Positions 1 through 6,573 are shown, counted from the stretch's first letter. The stretch: DNA of 8,233 nucleotides from Spartobacteria bacterium (GCA_025350985.1 JANXWU010000161.1:1-8233); one strand, 5' to 3'. The notes: generated from the sequence alone by a model not told the origin. Translations and numbers: made by a program.

Positions 1-6
1 GAAAAC

Positions 7-72
7 CGCTCAACGCTGAACCTTCAAAACTCAAGCTGCGCCCTCATTCTTGAACGTTGAACGTTGAGCGTT
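7..72. repeat. TTGAACG heptamer array forming an imperfect hairpin
   Basis: Positions 50-70 are three tandem heptamers: TTGAACG twice, then TTGAGCG. The segment at 7-27 is close to the reverse complement of 50-70, with 18 of 21 positions pairing, so the two arms can fold over a 22-nt loop (28-49). The left arm also looks like decayed heptamers (CTCAACG, CTGAACC). No run of T follows on either strand, so this is not a canonical intrinsic terminator. It lies beyond the 3' end of tsaD, and no reading frame through it looks like a real protein. Heptameric arrays of this kind are usually dispersed genomic repeats; that reading is an inference. Confidence 0.6.
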
Positions 73-85
73 CTCATTCTCTTAG

Positions 86-229
86 GAGCGTGTCGAAAAA
101 GTATTCAATTGAGTGATGAGCGCGCGGCCTTCGGAGGAATCTGGAAGCCATGAACCCAGGAAGGCCGGAATTTTCAGACGCACTTTTCTTGGCTTCATGG
201 GTTCCAAATTCGACTTTTTAACACGCCTC
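86..229. repeat. Compound inverted-repeat element (MITE- or REP-like)
   Basis: Two nested inverted repeats are visible. The outer arms are 86-102 (GAGCGTGTCGAAAAAGT) and 213-229, whose reverse complement GAGGCGTGTTAAAAAGT matches apart from one bulge and about two changes. The inner arms are 137-162 and 186-211, about 22 of 26 positions pairing around a 23-nt loop (163-185). The stretch at 103-136 has no partner, so the fold is asymmetric. The tsaD stop codon (complement of 228-230) falls at the right end. I see no clear target-site duplication and no transposase. A 24-codon reading frame (150-221, ATG to TAA) runs along the inner hairpin, but I regard it as a by-product of the repeat. The element might help end tsaD transcripts, but there is no T-run directly after the main stem. 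Confidence 0.6.
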
Positions 230-1316
230 AAGCCACCAGTCGCAGGTTGGGGTCAATGTCTTCGGTGAGCGCCGATGATTCTCCACGCCGAAGTTTTTCC
301 GAGGCCACGAAAGCAATCATCGCGGCGTTGTCGGTGCTCAACTGCGATTCGGCGATGAGCAACTCGACGGATTCCCTCGCGCAAACTTCGGCAAACTTTT
401 CCCGCAGGCGCGAGTTGCAACTCACGCCGCCGCTCACGGTCACGAGCCCCCTGCCGGTCGCGCGCGCGGCGGCGATGGTTTTCGCGACCAGCACCTCGAC
501 GACCGCTTCCTGGAACGACGCGCAGAGGTCGCGCAACTCGCGCGGCGCCTCCTTTTCCAAAACGCCCTGCGGCAGCGGGACGCCGCCAAAACGCGACTCG
601 AATAATTTCGGGAGCAGATAGCGCACGGCGGTTTTCAATCCGCTGAAGCTGAACTTAAAATCGCCGGAGTGGATCATGCTGCGCGGAAAATCGAACCGAG
701 CCGGATCGCCCTCGCGCGCGAACCGATCCACTTGCGGGCCGCCGGGATACGGCAGGCCGAGCAGCTTGCCGACTTTGTCGAACGCTTCGCCGGCGGCGTC
801 GTCCTGCGTTTGACCAAGCAGCCGGTAACGTCCGGGCGCTTCGAGTTCGATGAGCAACGTGTGCCCGCCGCTGACGACGAGGCCGACGGACGGACGGATT
901 TCCCTGCCGAAAAAAGGCGAAAGCAGATGGCCTTCGAGATGATTCACGGCGAGGAACGGCTTGCGAAGGCTGATGGCCAGGCCTTTCGCAGCCGATACAC
1001 CGACCATGAGCGACGTGGCCAAGCCGGGGCCGGAGGTCGCTGCGAAGGCGTCAATTTGGTCCACGCGCAAACCTGCGGTGAAGAGCGCGCGTGCAATGAG
1101 CGGCTGGAGTTGCGTGAGGTGGCTGCGCGAGGCGACCTCCGGCACGACGCCGCCGAACTCCGCGTGCATGGCCGCTTGGGAGGCGATTTCGCTCGCGAGC
1201 AAATCGCGACCGGCCGCCAAAATGGCGACGGCAGTTTCGTCGCACGAAGTTTCGATGGCGAGGATGATGGGCGCTTGCAACCCGGGCAGATGAGCAGGTT
1301 TCAAATCGGGTGACAA
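228..1316 (-). CDS. tsaD: tRNA N6-adenosine threonylcarbamoyltransferase TsaD
   Basis: TsaD transfers the threonylcarbamoyl group from threonylcarbamoyl-AMP to A37 of ANN-decoding tRNAs, giving t6A, in the cytoplasm with TsaB and TsaE. Numbered from the chosen start, the protein has 362 residues, usual for the family. It opens with the ASKHA-fold motif ILAIETSCDETAVAIL (18-33), then has the metal-binding HLEGH (H126, H130), SGGHT (149-153), DDAAGEAFDKVGK (172-184), a late SGGVSCN motif, and STDNAAMIA near the C-terminus, where D329 is the expected third metal ligand. The frame is open back to an ATG at 1457, but that start would add 47 residues unlike TsaD and overlap the divergent lipoprotein gene. 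I chose the TTG at 1316 because GAGGAG lies 8 nt upstream. TTG codons at 1304 or 1280 are alternatives. The stop codon touches a repeat element. The function is near certain; the start is less so. Confidence 0.96.
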   Translation of the reverse strand: MSPDLKPAHLPGLQAPIILAIETSCDETAVAILAAGRDLLASEIASQAAMHAEFGGVVPEVASRSHLTQLQPLIARALFTAGLRVDQIDAFAATSGPGLATSLMVGVSAAKGLAISLRKPFLAVNHLEGHLLSPFFGREIRPSVGLVVSGGHTLLIELEAPGRYRLLGQTQDDAAGEAFDKVGKLLGLPYPGGPQVDRFAREGDPARFDFPRSMIHSGDFKFSFSGLKTAVRYLLPKLFESRFGGVPLPQGVLEKEAPRELRDLCASFQEAVVEVLVAKTIAAARATGRGLVTVSGGVSCNSRLREKFAEVCARESVELLIAESQLSTDNAAMIAFVASEKLRRGESSALTEDIDPNLRLVA

Positions 1317-1324
1317 CAGGGCCG

Positions 1325-1330
1325 CTCCTC
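1325..1330 (-). promoter_or_regulatory. Shine-Dalgarno of tsaD, supporting a TTG start
   Basis: On the minus strand GAGGAG lies 8 nt before the TTG at 1316-1314. No ATG or GTG lies between it and the conserved ILAIETSCDE motif, so it is the best evidence for translation from TTG. It sits in the 42-bp gap shared with the divergent lipoprotein gene. Confidence 0.6.
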
Positions 1331-1358
1331 GGGGCGGACGCGAATGACGAGTAACACT

Positions 1359-1871
1359 ATGAAAAAGCCCATTCTTCTTCTTTCCATCGCGCTGGCCGGG
1401 TTCGTAATTGCGGGTTGCGAAGACGAGCGGTCTCATCGGGATCGACCCTACCGACATGCCGCCTATTACGGAGGGGATTACGGCGACGAGCCTTACTACG
1501 TGAACGGCGGAATCCAGTATTACTCTTCAGGCGGACGGTATTACTACACGCGGGAGAGCCGCCGGATTTACGTCACGGATTTGCCTCAAGGCGGACGTTA
1601 TCTTCGGGGAAATTTGGGCGATGACCGCGTGGTGGAGCGGAGGGATTTCCGGGGGTACGACGCTCGCAGTGACCGCCGTCGTGATTACCCATCCTACCAA
1701 GTGGAGAGCCGCTCGGACGTGCATCGCCGCTCCATTCAGGTGCAGCAGCCGGATCAAATCCGTGTCGGCGCGAAGACTCAGCGCACGCCGGTTGCGCCAG
1801 TTAAAAAGAGCGACAAAGTCCGCGACGAGCATCATCAAAAGGGCGAGAAACCGGACAAGTCCGACCAATAG
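1359..1871 (+). CDS. Small Tyr/Arg-rich lipoprotein, function unknown
   Basis: I do not recognise a characterised family. The 170-residue product begins with a type II signal peptide: a KK start, a hydrophobic stretch (residues 4-18) and the lipobox IAGC with C20 as the expected lipidated cysteine. The mature part starts with acidic residues. Residues 31-81 carry 13 tyrosines along with Gly and Arg, in a pattern like YY..GG.YYY, then IYVTDLPQGGRYL. After that come an Arg/Asp-rich stretch and a strongly charged Lys/Asp/Glu/His tail (about 149-170). It probably sits in the outer membrane or periplasm. I prefer ATG 1359 to the in-frame ATG 1344 because it gives a normal signal peptide; GACGAG lies 7 nt before it. 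The gene is divergent from tsaD and 155 bp before the PHP-glycosyltransferase gene. A functional link to that gene is possible but not shown. Confidence 0.8.
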   Translation: MKKPILLLSIALAGFVIAGCEDERSHRDRPYRHAAYYGGDYGDEPYYVNGGIQYYSSGGRYYYTRESRRIYVTDLPQGGRYLRGNLGDDRVVERRDFRGYDARSDRRRDYPSYQVESRSDVHRRSIQVQQPDQIRVGAKTQRTPVAPVKKSDKVRDEHHQKGEKPDKSDQ

Positions 1872-1907
1872 CGAAGGCGCGATTTGGGCATCCGGCGGCG
1901 GGCGGGC

Positions 1908-1948
1908 TGTGACTATCGTGGTCCTCGCGGAAGGCTGCGATTGTCACG
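1908..1948. repeat. Weak inverted repeat after the lipoprotein gene
   Basis: In the 155-bp gap between the lipoprotein and PHP-glycosyltransferase genes, TGTGACTATCG (1908-1918) and CGATTGTCACG (1938-1948) pair at 9 of 11 positions over a 19-nt loop. No T-run follows, so it is at best a poor terminator or an operator-like site. It could be chance. Nothing else in this gap resembles a strong promoter. Confidence 0.25.
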
Positions 1949-2026
1949 AAGCGCTCCCACAGAAAGTCGCCGGCGTACAACGCGCTTCAAATCGAACGCG
2001 AAACCCGAAATGCTGTCTGCTCCGAC

Positions 2027-4444
2027 ATGACATCACGGGTTTCAAAAGCCGACCTGCACCTTCATTCGCGTTTCAGCGATCAGCCGGCGGAGTGGCTTTT
2101 TCGCCGGCTGGATTTTCCCGATAGTTGCTCGGAGCCCCGCGCGCTTTACGAGGCGTGCAAGGCGCGGGGGATGGATTTCGTGACGATCACCGATCACAAC
2201 CGGATCGACGGTTGCCTGGAAATTGCCGACCGCGCGGACGTGTTCATCAGCGAACAGGTGACCGCGTTTTTCCCCGAGGATCATGCGCGGGCTCATCTGC
2301 TCGTGTGGGGCATCGACGAAAAACAGCATCGCGAAATTCAGTCGCTGCGTGAGAACATTTTCCACCTCCAAAAGTGGCTGGGGCAAAACGAAATCGCGCA
2401 CGCCGTGGCGCATCCGCTTTACAAAACGGATGAAAAACTCGCGACGCCGCACTTGGAAAAACTCGCGCTGCTGTTTCGGCACTTTGAAGGAATCAACGGG
2501 CTGCGCAACGCGCTGCTGAGCGAGGTGGCGCAGTTCGCGCTCGGCGGTCTGACGCGCGAAAAAATTGACGAGTTCGCTAATCGTCACGGCTTCGCGCCGA
2601 CCCACGAAGAGCCGTGGCGAAAAGTTTTCACCGGCGGATCGGACGATCACGGCGGGATGTTTCCGGCGTCGGCCTTTACCGAAACCGAGCCCGCGAAAAC
2701 ACCGGCGGATTTTCTCGCGCACGTTCGCGCAGGACGCTGCTCGCCGCGGGGCGAGGGCGGCACCCCGCTCGCCTTTTCGCACAGCCTTTACAACACGATT
2801 TATTCGTTCGTCGGCGCGAAGTTTCTCAAAGGCAACAAGCAAAGCGGCGGACTGATCGAAACCGTGTTTTCGCGCTTCATGGAGGGACGCGATCCGACGG
2901 AGTTTTCGCTCGGGGAGAAGATCGGATTTCTCGCGCAAGCGATCACGTCGGGACAGATTTTCGAGCTGGCGAAACCGGCGAACGCGTCGTTTTGGAAGCA
3001 GCTCAAATCCGCGCTCGACGACGCGAACGTGAGTGAACTTTTCGCCCGCGCGACCGACGGGGTGGAGGAGCCCGAGCGCCGCGCGTTCCTGATGGCGAAC
3101 GTCCTCGCGAACCAACTCGCGTTTCGGTTTTTCACGAACTTCGTGCGGCAGGTCAGCGACGGCAGCATCATCGACAGCATCCGCGACCTGAGCACGATCG
3201 CGCCGATTCTGCTCACGCTCGGGCCATACATCTACGGCTTCCAAAGCCAGTCCCCGCGCCGCGACTGGCTGCGCGAAGTGTGCCGCGATTTTGCCGGCGA
3301 CATCCCGCCCGCGCTGCAAAATGAAAAGCGCGCGTGGTTCACCGACACGCTCGAAGACGTGAACGGCGTCGCGACGACGATCCGCAAAATGACCGCCGCC
3401 GGTGCCGCGGCGGGGAAGGAACTGGTCGTCGTCACATCGCGCGCGGAGATCACGCTCGGCGGGATTCCGATCAAGAACTTTGCGCCCATCGGTGAGTTCG
3501 AGTTGCCGGAATACGAGCTGCAAAAGTTGAGCTTCCCGCCGGTGCTGGAAATGATCGACTGGATTCAGCGCGAGCGTTTTACCGAACTGATCATCAGCAC
3601 GCCGGGACCGGTCGGACTCACCGCGCTGCTGGCCGCAAAAATCCTCGGCCTGCGCACGAGCGGGATTTATCACACCGACTTTCCGCAGTACGTGCGCATC
3701 CTCACCGACGACCGCTTTTTCGAGACGCTGACGTGGCGTTACATGCACTGGTTTTACGCGCAGATGGATTTGGTTTACGCGAACAGCGAGCACTACCGGC
3801 GCTGCTGGATCGACCGGGGCATCGCGCCGGGAAAAATAAAAATTCTCCCGCGCGGTCTGGACACCGTGCTGTTTCATCCGTCGCGGCGCGACCGGCGATT
3901 TTGGGAAAAATACGGCATCCGCAACGGTGAATGCGTGCTGCTCTACGTCGGGCGCGTGTCGAAGGAAAAAGACCTCGATGTCGCCGCGGCGGCGTATGAA
4001 AAACTACGCGCCGCGAAAGGTTCGGTGCGCCTGGTATTCACCGGCGACGGACCTTACTTGCCGGAGCTGCGCGAGCGATTGCCGGAGGCGCATTTCACCG
4101 GCTATCTCGGCGGGGTGGAACTCGCGCAAGCGTTCGCCTCGGCGGACGTTTTTGTTTTTCCAAGCACGACAGACACTTTCGGAAATGTCGTGCTTGAAGC
4201 CATGGCGTCCGGGTTGCCGGTGATCGTGTCCGATCAAGGCGGACCGAAGGAACTGGTGACGGAAGGGGTGAACGGATTTGTGACGAAAGGTTTGGATGCG
4301 GATTCTTTTGCGAACGCGGCCCAAAAACTGGTCGGCGACCGTGCGTTGCGCGAGAGGTTGAGCGCGAACGCGAGGCGGACGGTCGAGACGCGGAATTGGG
4401 ACGACGCCTTTCAGAAATTCTGGGCGATCTCTGCTGAAAGCTGA
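2027..4444 (+). CDS. PHP-domain/family-4 glycosyltransferase fusion protein
   Basis: This 805-residue protein has two recognisable halves. Residues 7-210 look like a PHP metallohydrolase domain: HLH (H11, H13) and D18, TDH (D56, H57), E76, H90, HP (H129) and GSDDHG (D206, H208). These match all expected PHP metal-ligand positions. Residues from about 436 form a GT-B glycosyltransferase of the GT4 type: NGVATTIRKM near the start of the fold, IYHTDFP (547-553), GRVSKEKD (642-649, with R643 and K648 as expected phosphate contacts), and the sugar-nucleotide motif DTFGNVVLEAM (D716, E724). Residues 211-435 match nothing I recognise. No signal peptide or membrane span is evident, so it probably works at the cytoplasmic membrane face. 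It should transfer a sugar from a nucleotide donor to a lipid or envelope acceptor; the PHP part may hydrolyse a phosphate. Donor, acceptor and PHP substrate cannot be read from the sequence. No clear Shine-Dalgarno precedes ATG 2027, but the conserved PHP start follows within 10 residues. Confidence 0.88.
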   Translation: MTSRVSKADLHLHSRFSDQPAEWLFRRLDFPDSCSEPRALYEACKARGMDFVTITDHNRIDGCLEIADRADVFISEQVTAFFPEDHARAHLLVWGIDEKQHREIQSLRENIFHLQKWLGQNEIAHAVAHPLYKTDEKLATPHLEKLALLFRHFEGINGLRNALLSEVAQFALGGLTREKIDEFANRHGFAPTHEEPWRKVFTGGSDDHGGMFPASAFTETEPAKTPADFLAHVRAGRCSPRGEGGTPLAFSHSLYNTIYSFVGAKFLKGNKQSGGLIETVFSRFMEGRDPTEFSLGEKIGFLAQAITSGQIFELAKPANASFWKQLKSALDDANVSELFARATDGVEEPERRAFLMANVLANQLAFRFFTNFVRQVSDGSIIDSIRDLSTIAPILLTLGPYIYGFQSQSPRRDWLREVCRDFAGDIPPALQNEKRAWFTDTLEDVNGVATTIRKMTAAGAAAGKELVVVTSRAEITLGGIPIKNFAPIGEFELPEYELQKLSFPPVLEMIDWIQRERFTELIISTPGPVGLTALLAAKILGLRTSGIYHTDFPQYVRILTDDRFFETLTWRYMHWFYAQMDLVYANSEHYRRCWIDRGIAPGKIKILPRGLDTVLFHPSRRDRRFWEKYGIRNGECVLLYVGRVSKEKDLDVAAAAYEKLRAAKGSVRLVFTGDGPYLPELRERLPEAHFTGYLGGVELAQAFASADVFVFPSTTDTFGNVVLEAMASGLPVIVSDQGGPKELVTEGVNGFVTKGLDADSFANAAQKLVGDRALRERLSANARRTVETRNWDDAFQKFWAISAES
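4161..4196. repeat. Perfect 11-bp inverted repeat inside the glycosyltransferase gene
   Basis: CAAGCACGACA (4161-4171) is the exact reverse complement of TGTCGTGCTTG (4186-4196), with a 14-nt loop between. It falls on the codons of the sugar-nucleotide motif (about residues 712-725). The T-rich stretch lies before it on the plus strand, so it does not have terminator layout. It may simply result from codon choice. Confidence 0.5.
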
Positions 4445-4476
4445 ATGCATTGTTCAACCGCGTGTCGTCAACTGCG

Positions 4477-4512
4477 TGTCATTCTTAGCGAAGCGCAGCG
4501 AAGTCGAAGAAT
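4477..4512 (+). repeat. GCGAAG-type palindromic repeat, copy A (short form)
   Basis: The copy runs from TGTCATTCTTAGCG to GTCGAAGAAT and is bounded by the inverted pair ATTCT/AGAAT. It lies in the opposite orientation to copies B and C, and lacks their inner GTTCGC/GCGAAC stem. It starts 32 bp after the stop of the PHP-glycosyltransferase gene. Opposed copies could pair over a distance and give a large fold in RNA or single-stranded DNA. Confidence 0.7.
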
Positions 4513-4554
4513 GTCATGCTTCCCCTTGAGACAACGCCCAAGTTTGATTCAAGA

Positions 4555-4612
4555 GATTCTTCGACTGCATTTCGTTCGCTTGGGCGAACTTCATTTCGCT
4601 CAGAATGACAGG
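4555..4612 (-). repeat. GCGAAG-type palindromic repeat, copy B
   Basis: The copy runs from GATTCTTCGACTGC to CAGAATGACAGG, has outer ATTCT/AGAAT ends and an inner 6-bp stem GTTCGC/GCGAAC with a 4-nt loop. Compared with copy C, about 52 of 59 aligned positions agree, including one 1-nt gap. It is a direct repeat of copy C and inverted relative to copy A. Confidence 0.8.
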
Positions 4613-4626
4613 CTATTTTTCACCAA

Positions 4627-4685
4627 GATTCTTCGACTGCGCTTCGTTCGCTTTGAGCGAACTTCGCTTCGCTTAGAATGACAGG
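4627..4685 (-). repeat. GCGAAG-type palindromic repeat, copy C, next to the dnaG start
   Basis: This is the same unit as copy B, with inner stem GTTCGC/GCGAAC around a 5-nt loop. Its last bases, GACAGG at 4680-4685, end 11 nt before the dnaG ATG at 4697. They are the only Shine-Dalgarno-like bases there, so the repeat may contribute to dnaG translation initiation (inference). Copies A-C and their spacers fill most of the 252-bp gap; I see no convincing promoter in the remaining bases. Confidence 0.8.
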
Positions 4686-4696
4686 CTTCATCATCA

Positions 4697-6526
4697 ATGA
4701 TCCCGCAATCCACCATCGAGCAAATCGCCGCAGCAAACGACATCGTCGATGTCATCGGCGGCTACTTTCCGCTCAAGCGCGCGGGAGCGATGTGGAAGGC
4801 GCTCTGTCCTTTTCACCGGGAAAAGTCGCCGTCGTTCACGGTCAATCCGCAGCGTCAGATTTTTAAATGTTTCGGCTGCGGCGCGGGCGGCAGCGTTTTT
4901 AAATTCGTGCAGCAGTACGAGAGCGTGGAGTTTCCGACGGCGGTAAAACGGCTCGCCGATCGCGCGGGCATCCGCATCGTGGAGGAGGAGCTTTCGCCGG
5001 AGGACGACCAGCGGCTGCGGATGCGCAGACGCCTCCTCGCGCTGCACGCGGAGGCGGCGGAGTGGTTTCATCGTAACCTGATGAAAAGCGCGGGCGCGAG
5101 GGAGGCGCGGGCCTATTTGAAAAAGCGCGGGATCACGAGCGAGGTGGCGGCTTCGTGGAAAATCGGCTACTCCCCCGAGGCGTGGGAGGAGTTTGGGAAT
5201 TGGGCGGTCGAGCGGGGCTTTTCGCGCGAGGAGTTGATCGCGAGCGGGCTGGTGAAAACCAAGGACGACGAGGGAAATCAGCAATCAGAAATCAGAAACC
5301 AGCAATCGTTTTACGACCGCTTTCGCGACCGGGTGATGTTTCCGATTTGCAACGATCTCGGCGAGGTGATCGCGTTCAGCGGGCGGGTTTTGAAGGATGA
5401 TCCGAAGGCGGCGAAATACGTGAACTCGCCGGAGACGATGCTGTTCACGAAAGGCAACGTGCTTTTCGGACTGCACAAATCGAAGCGCGCGTTGATCGAA
5501 AAAGAATCGGCGATTGTGTGCGAGGGGCAGTTGGATTTGATCACGGCGTTCGAGGCGGGCGTGCAGAATGTGACGGCGCCGCAGGGCACGGCGTTTACGG
5601 AGCGGCAGGCGCGGGTTTTGAAGCGATACGTGAACGAAGTCGTGCTCTGCTTCGATGCCGATGCCGCCGGGCAAAAAGCGGCGGAGCGTTCGCTCGCTTC
5701 CTTGCTCGAAGCCGACTTGCATGTGCGGCTGGCGGCGATGCCGGAGGGGCACGATCCCGACTCGCTCATCCGGGAACGCGGCGCGGAAGCCTTTCGCGCG
5801 GTGATCGATGGCGCGCAGGATTTTTTTGATTTTCAAATCGACCGGCAAGCGCGCGCACCGGAGTTCGCGACGCCGCGCGGGAAGATGCAGTTTGCGGGCC
5901 GGATGGCGGCGTTCGTGGCGCTGCTTTCCAACGTGGTGCTGCGGGAAAATGTGATCAACAAAATCTGCGCGCGGCTGGAGATTTCGCCGAACGATTTCCG
6001 GGCGATGCTCGCGAAAACAAAAGCTGGCCCGCGCGCGGAAGCGGAGGAGCCGGCGCCAGAAAACGAAAGCGCGCCGATGGAGTTGAGCACGACGATGCGG
6101 CTGCTCTGCCTGCTGGCATTGCGGGAGCCGGCGGCGCGGACGTGGATGATGGCGCAGCGGAAAGACGATCACGCGCGGGAGGACGCGGGCTCGGAACTGC
6201 TGGCGAGAATTTTAGAGGCCGACTTGCGCCCGGACGATCCGCACTCGGTGAACAGCTTTGCGGACGGCTTGGATGCTGCGGCGCAGGCGACGGTTTCCGC
6301 GCTGCTCTCCGAGCGGCTTCCGGGCAACGCCGAGGCGATCGCGCGCGACTGCTGGATTGACCTGCGCCGCCGCGAAATCAAGCGCCGACAGGAGGTGATT
6401 GCGGGCCGTTTGCGCCAGCCAAATCTGCCGATGGACGAGGTGGAAAAACTCCAGAAAGAAGTCCTTGACCTCCAAAAGCAGCTACCAGATATTGCGCGGC
6501 TTTTCCCGCCGTCACAGCCACGGTAA
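4697..6526 (+). CDS. dnaG: DNA primase DnaG
   Basis: DnaG makes the RNA primers for chromosome replication and works with the replicative helicase. The 609-residue product has the normal domain order. The N-terminal zinc-binding domain shows C37, H40, C58 and C61 in LCPFHREKSPSF and KCFGCGAGG. The primase core shows YDRFRDRVMFPI (206-217). The TOPRIM domain has the catalytic glutamate in VCEGQLDLI (E276) and the metal-binding CFDADAAG (D320, D322). The C-terminal part (about 370-609) is weakly conserved, as usual for the helicase-binding region, and ends in a charged helix likely to form a coiled coil. MIPQSTIEQI is the typical family start, so ATG 4697 is well supported. An unusual feature is residues 194-204 (NQQSEIRNQQS), encoded by a heptanucleotide tandem repeat just before YDRF. 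rpoD follows after 47 bp, as in the classical dnaG-rpoD cluster, and the two are probably co-transcribed. Confidence 0.97.
   Translation: MIPQSTIEQIAAANDIVDVIGGYFPLKRAGAMWKALCPFHREKSPSFTVNPQRQIFKCFGCGAGGSVFKFVQQYESVEFPTAVKRLADRAGIRIVEEELSPEDDQRLRMRRRLLALHAEAAEWFHRNLMKSAGAREARAYLKKRGITSEVAASWKIGYSPEAWEEFGNWAVERGFSREELIASGLVKTKDDEGNQQSEIRNQQSFYDRFRDRVMFPICNDLGEVIAFSGRVLKDDPKAAKYVNSPETMLFTKGNVLFGLHKSKRALIEKESAIVCEGQLDLITAFEAGVQNVTAPQGTAFTERQARVLKRYVNEVVLCFDADAAGQKAAERSLASLLEADLHVRLAAMPEGHDPDSLIRERGAEAFRAVIDGAQDFFDFQIDRQARAPEFATPRGKMQFAGRMAAFVALLSNVVLRENVINKICARLEISPNDFRAMLAKTKAGPRAEAEEPAPENESAPMELSTTMRLLCLLALREPAARTWMMAQRKDDHAREDAGSELLARILEADLRPDDPHSVNSFADGLDAAAQATVSALLSERLPGNAEAIARDCWIDLRRREIKRRQEVIAGRLRQPNLPMDEVEKLQKEVLDLQKQLPDIARLFPPSQPR
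5276..5307 (+). repeat. Heptanucleotide tandem repeat within dnaG
   Basis: The units are AATCAGC, AATCAGA, AATCAGA, AACCAGC and a partial AATC, making about 4.5 copies. Seven is not a multiple of three, so the protein repeats only every three units (7 residues): NQQSEIR then NQQS. Related primases usually pass almost directly from the KDDEG-like turn to YDRF, so the repeat looks like an in-frame insertion in a surface loop. Confidence 0.8.
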
Positions 6527-6573
6527 TTGTGCTCGGCGAAGGGAGGCGCTGTTGCTCCAAAATTCGGTAGGGT

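Noticed and set aside
137..211. An intrinsic terminator for tsaD.
   Set aside because: The stem is long enough, but no T-run follows it on the minus strand. I kept it as a repeat and not as a terminator.
150..221. A 24-codon frame (ATG to TAA) on the inner hairpin of the repeat near tsaD.
   Set aside because: It is fully contained in the inverted repeat, has no Shine-Dalgarno and shows no protein motif, so the repeat explains it better.
669..1313. A 214-codon plus-strand frame opposite tsaD.
   Set aside because: It mirrors tsaD, whose motifs are unmistakable, and its own translation is low-complexity without domains.
2042..3877. A 611-codon open frame on the minus strand, opposite the PHP-glycosyltransferase gene.
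   Set aside because: Its Arg/His/Glu-rich translation has no recognisable motif. It lies wholly inside a gene with clear PHP and GT4 motifs, and long antisense frames are expected in GC-rich DNA with strong codon bias.
4445..4681. A 78-codon plus-strand frame between the glycosyltransferase gene and dnaG.
   Set aside because: It is a translation of the three GCGAAG-type repeats (for example VILSEAQRSRRM). Such repeat-derived frames are a common source of false genes.
5285..6172. A 295-codon minus-strand frame opposite dnaG.
   Set aside because: It is a shadow frame: Arg/His-rich, without motifs, and opposite the conserved TOPRIM domain.
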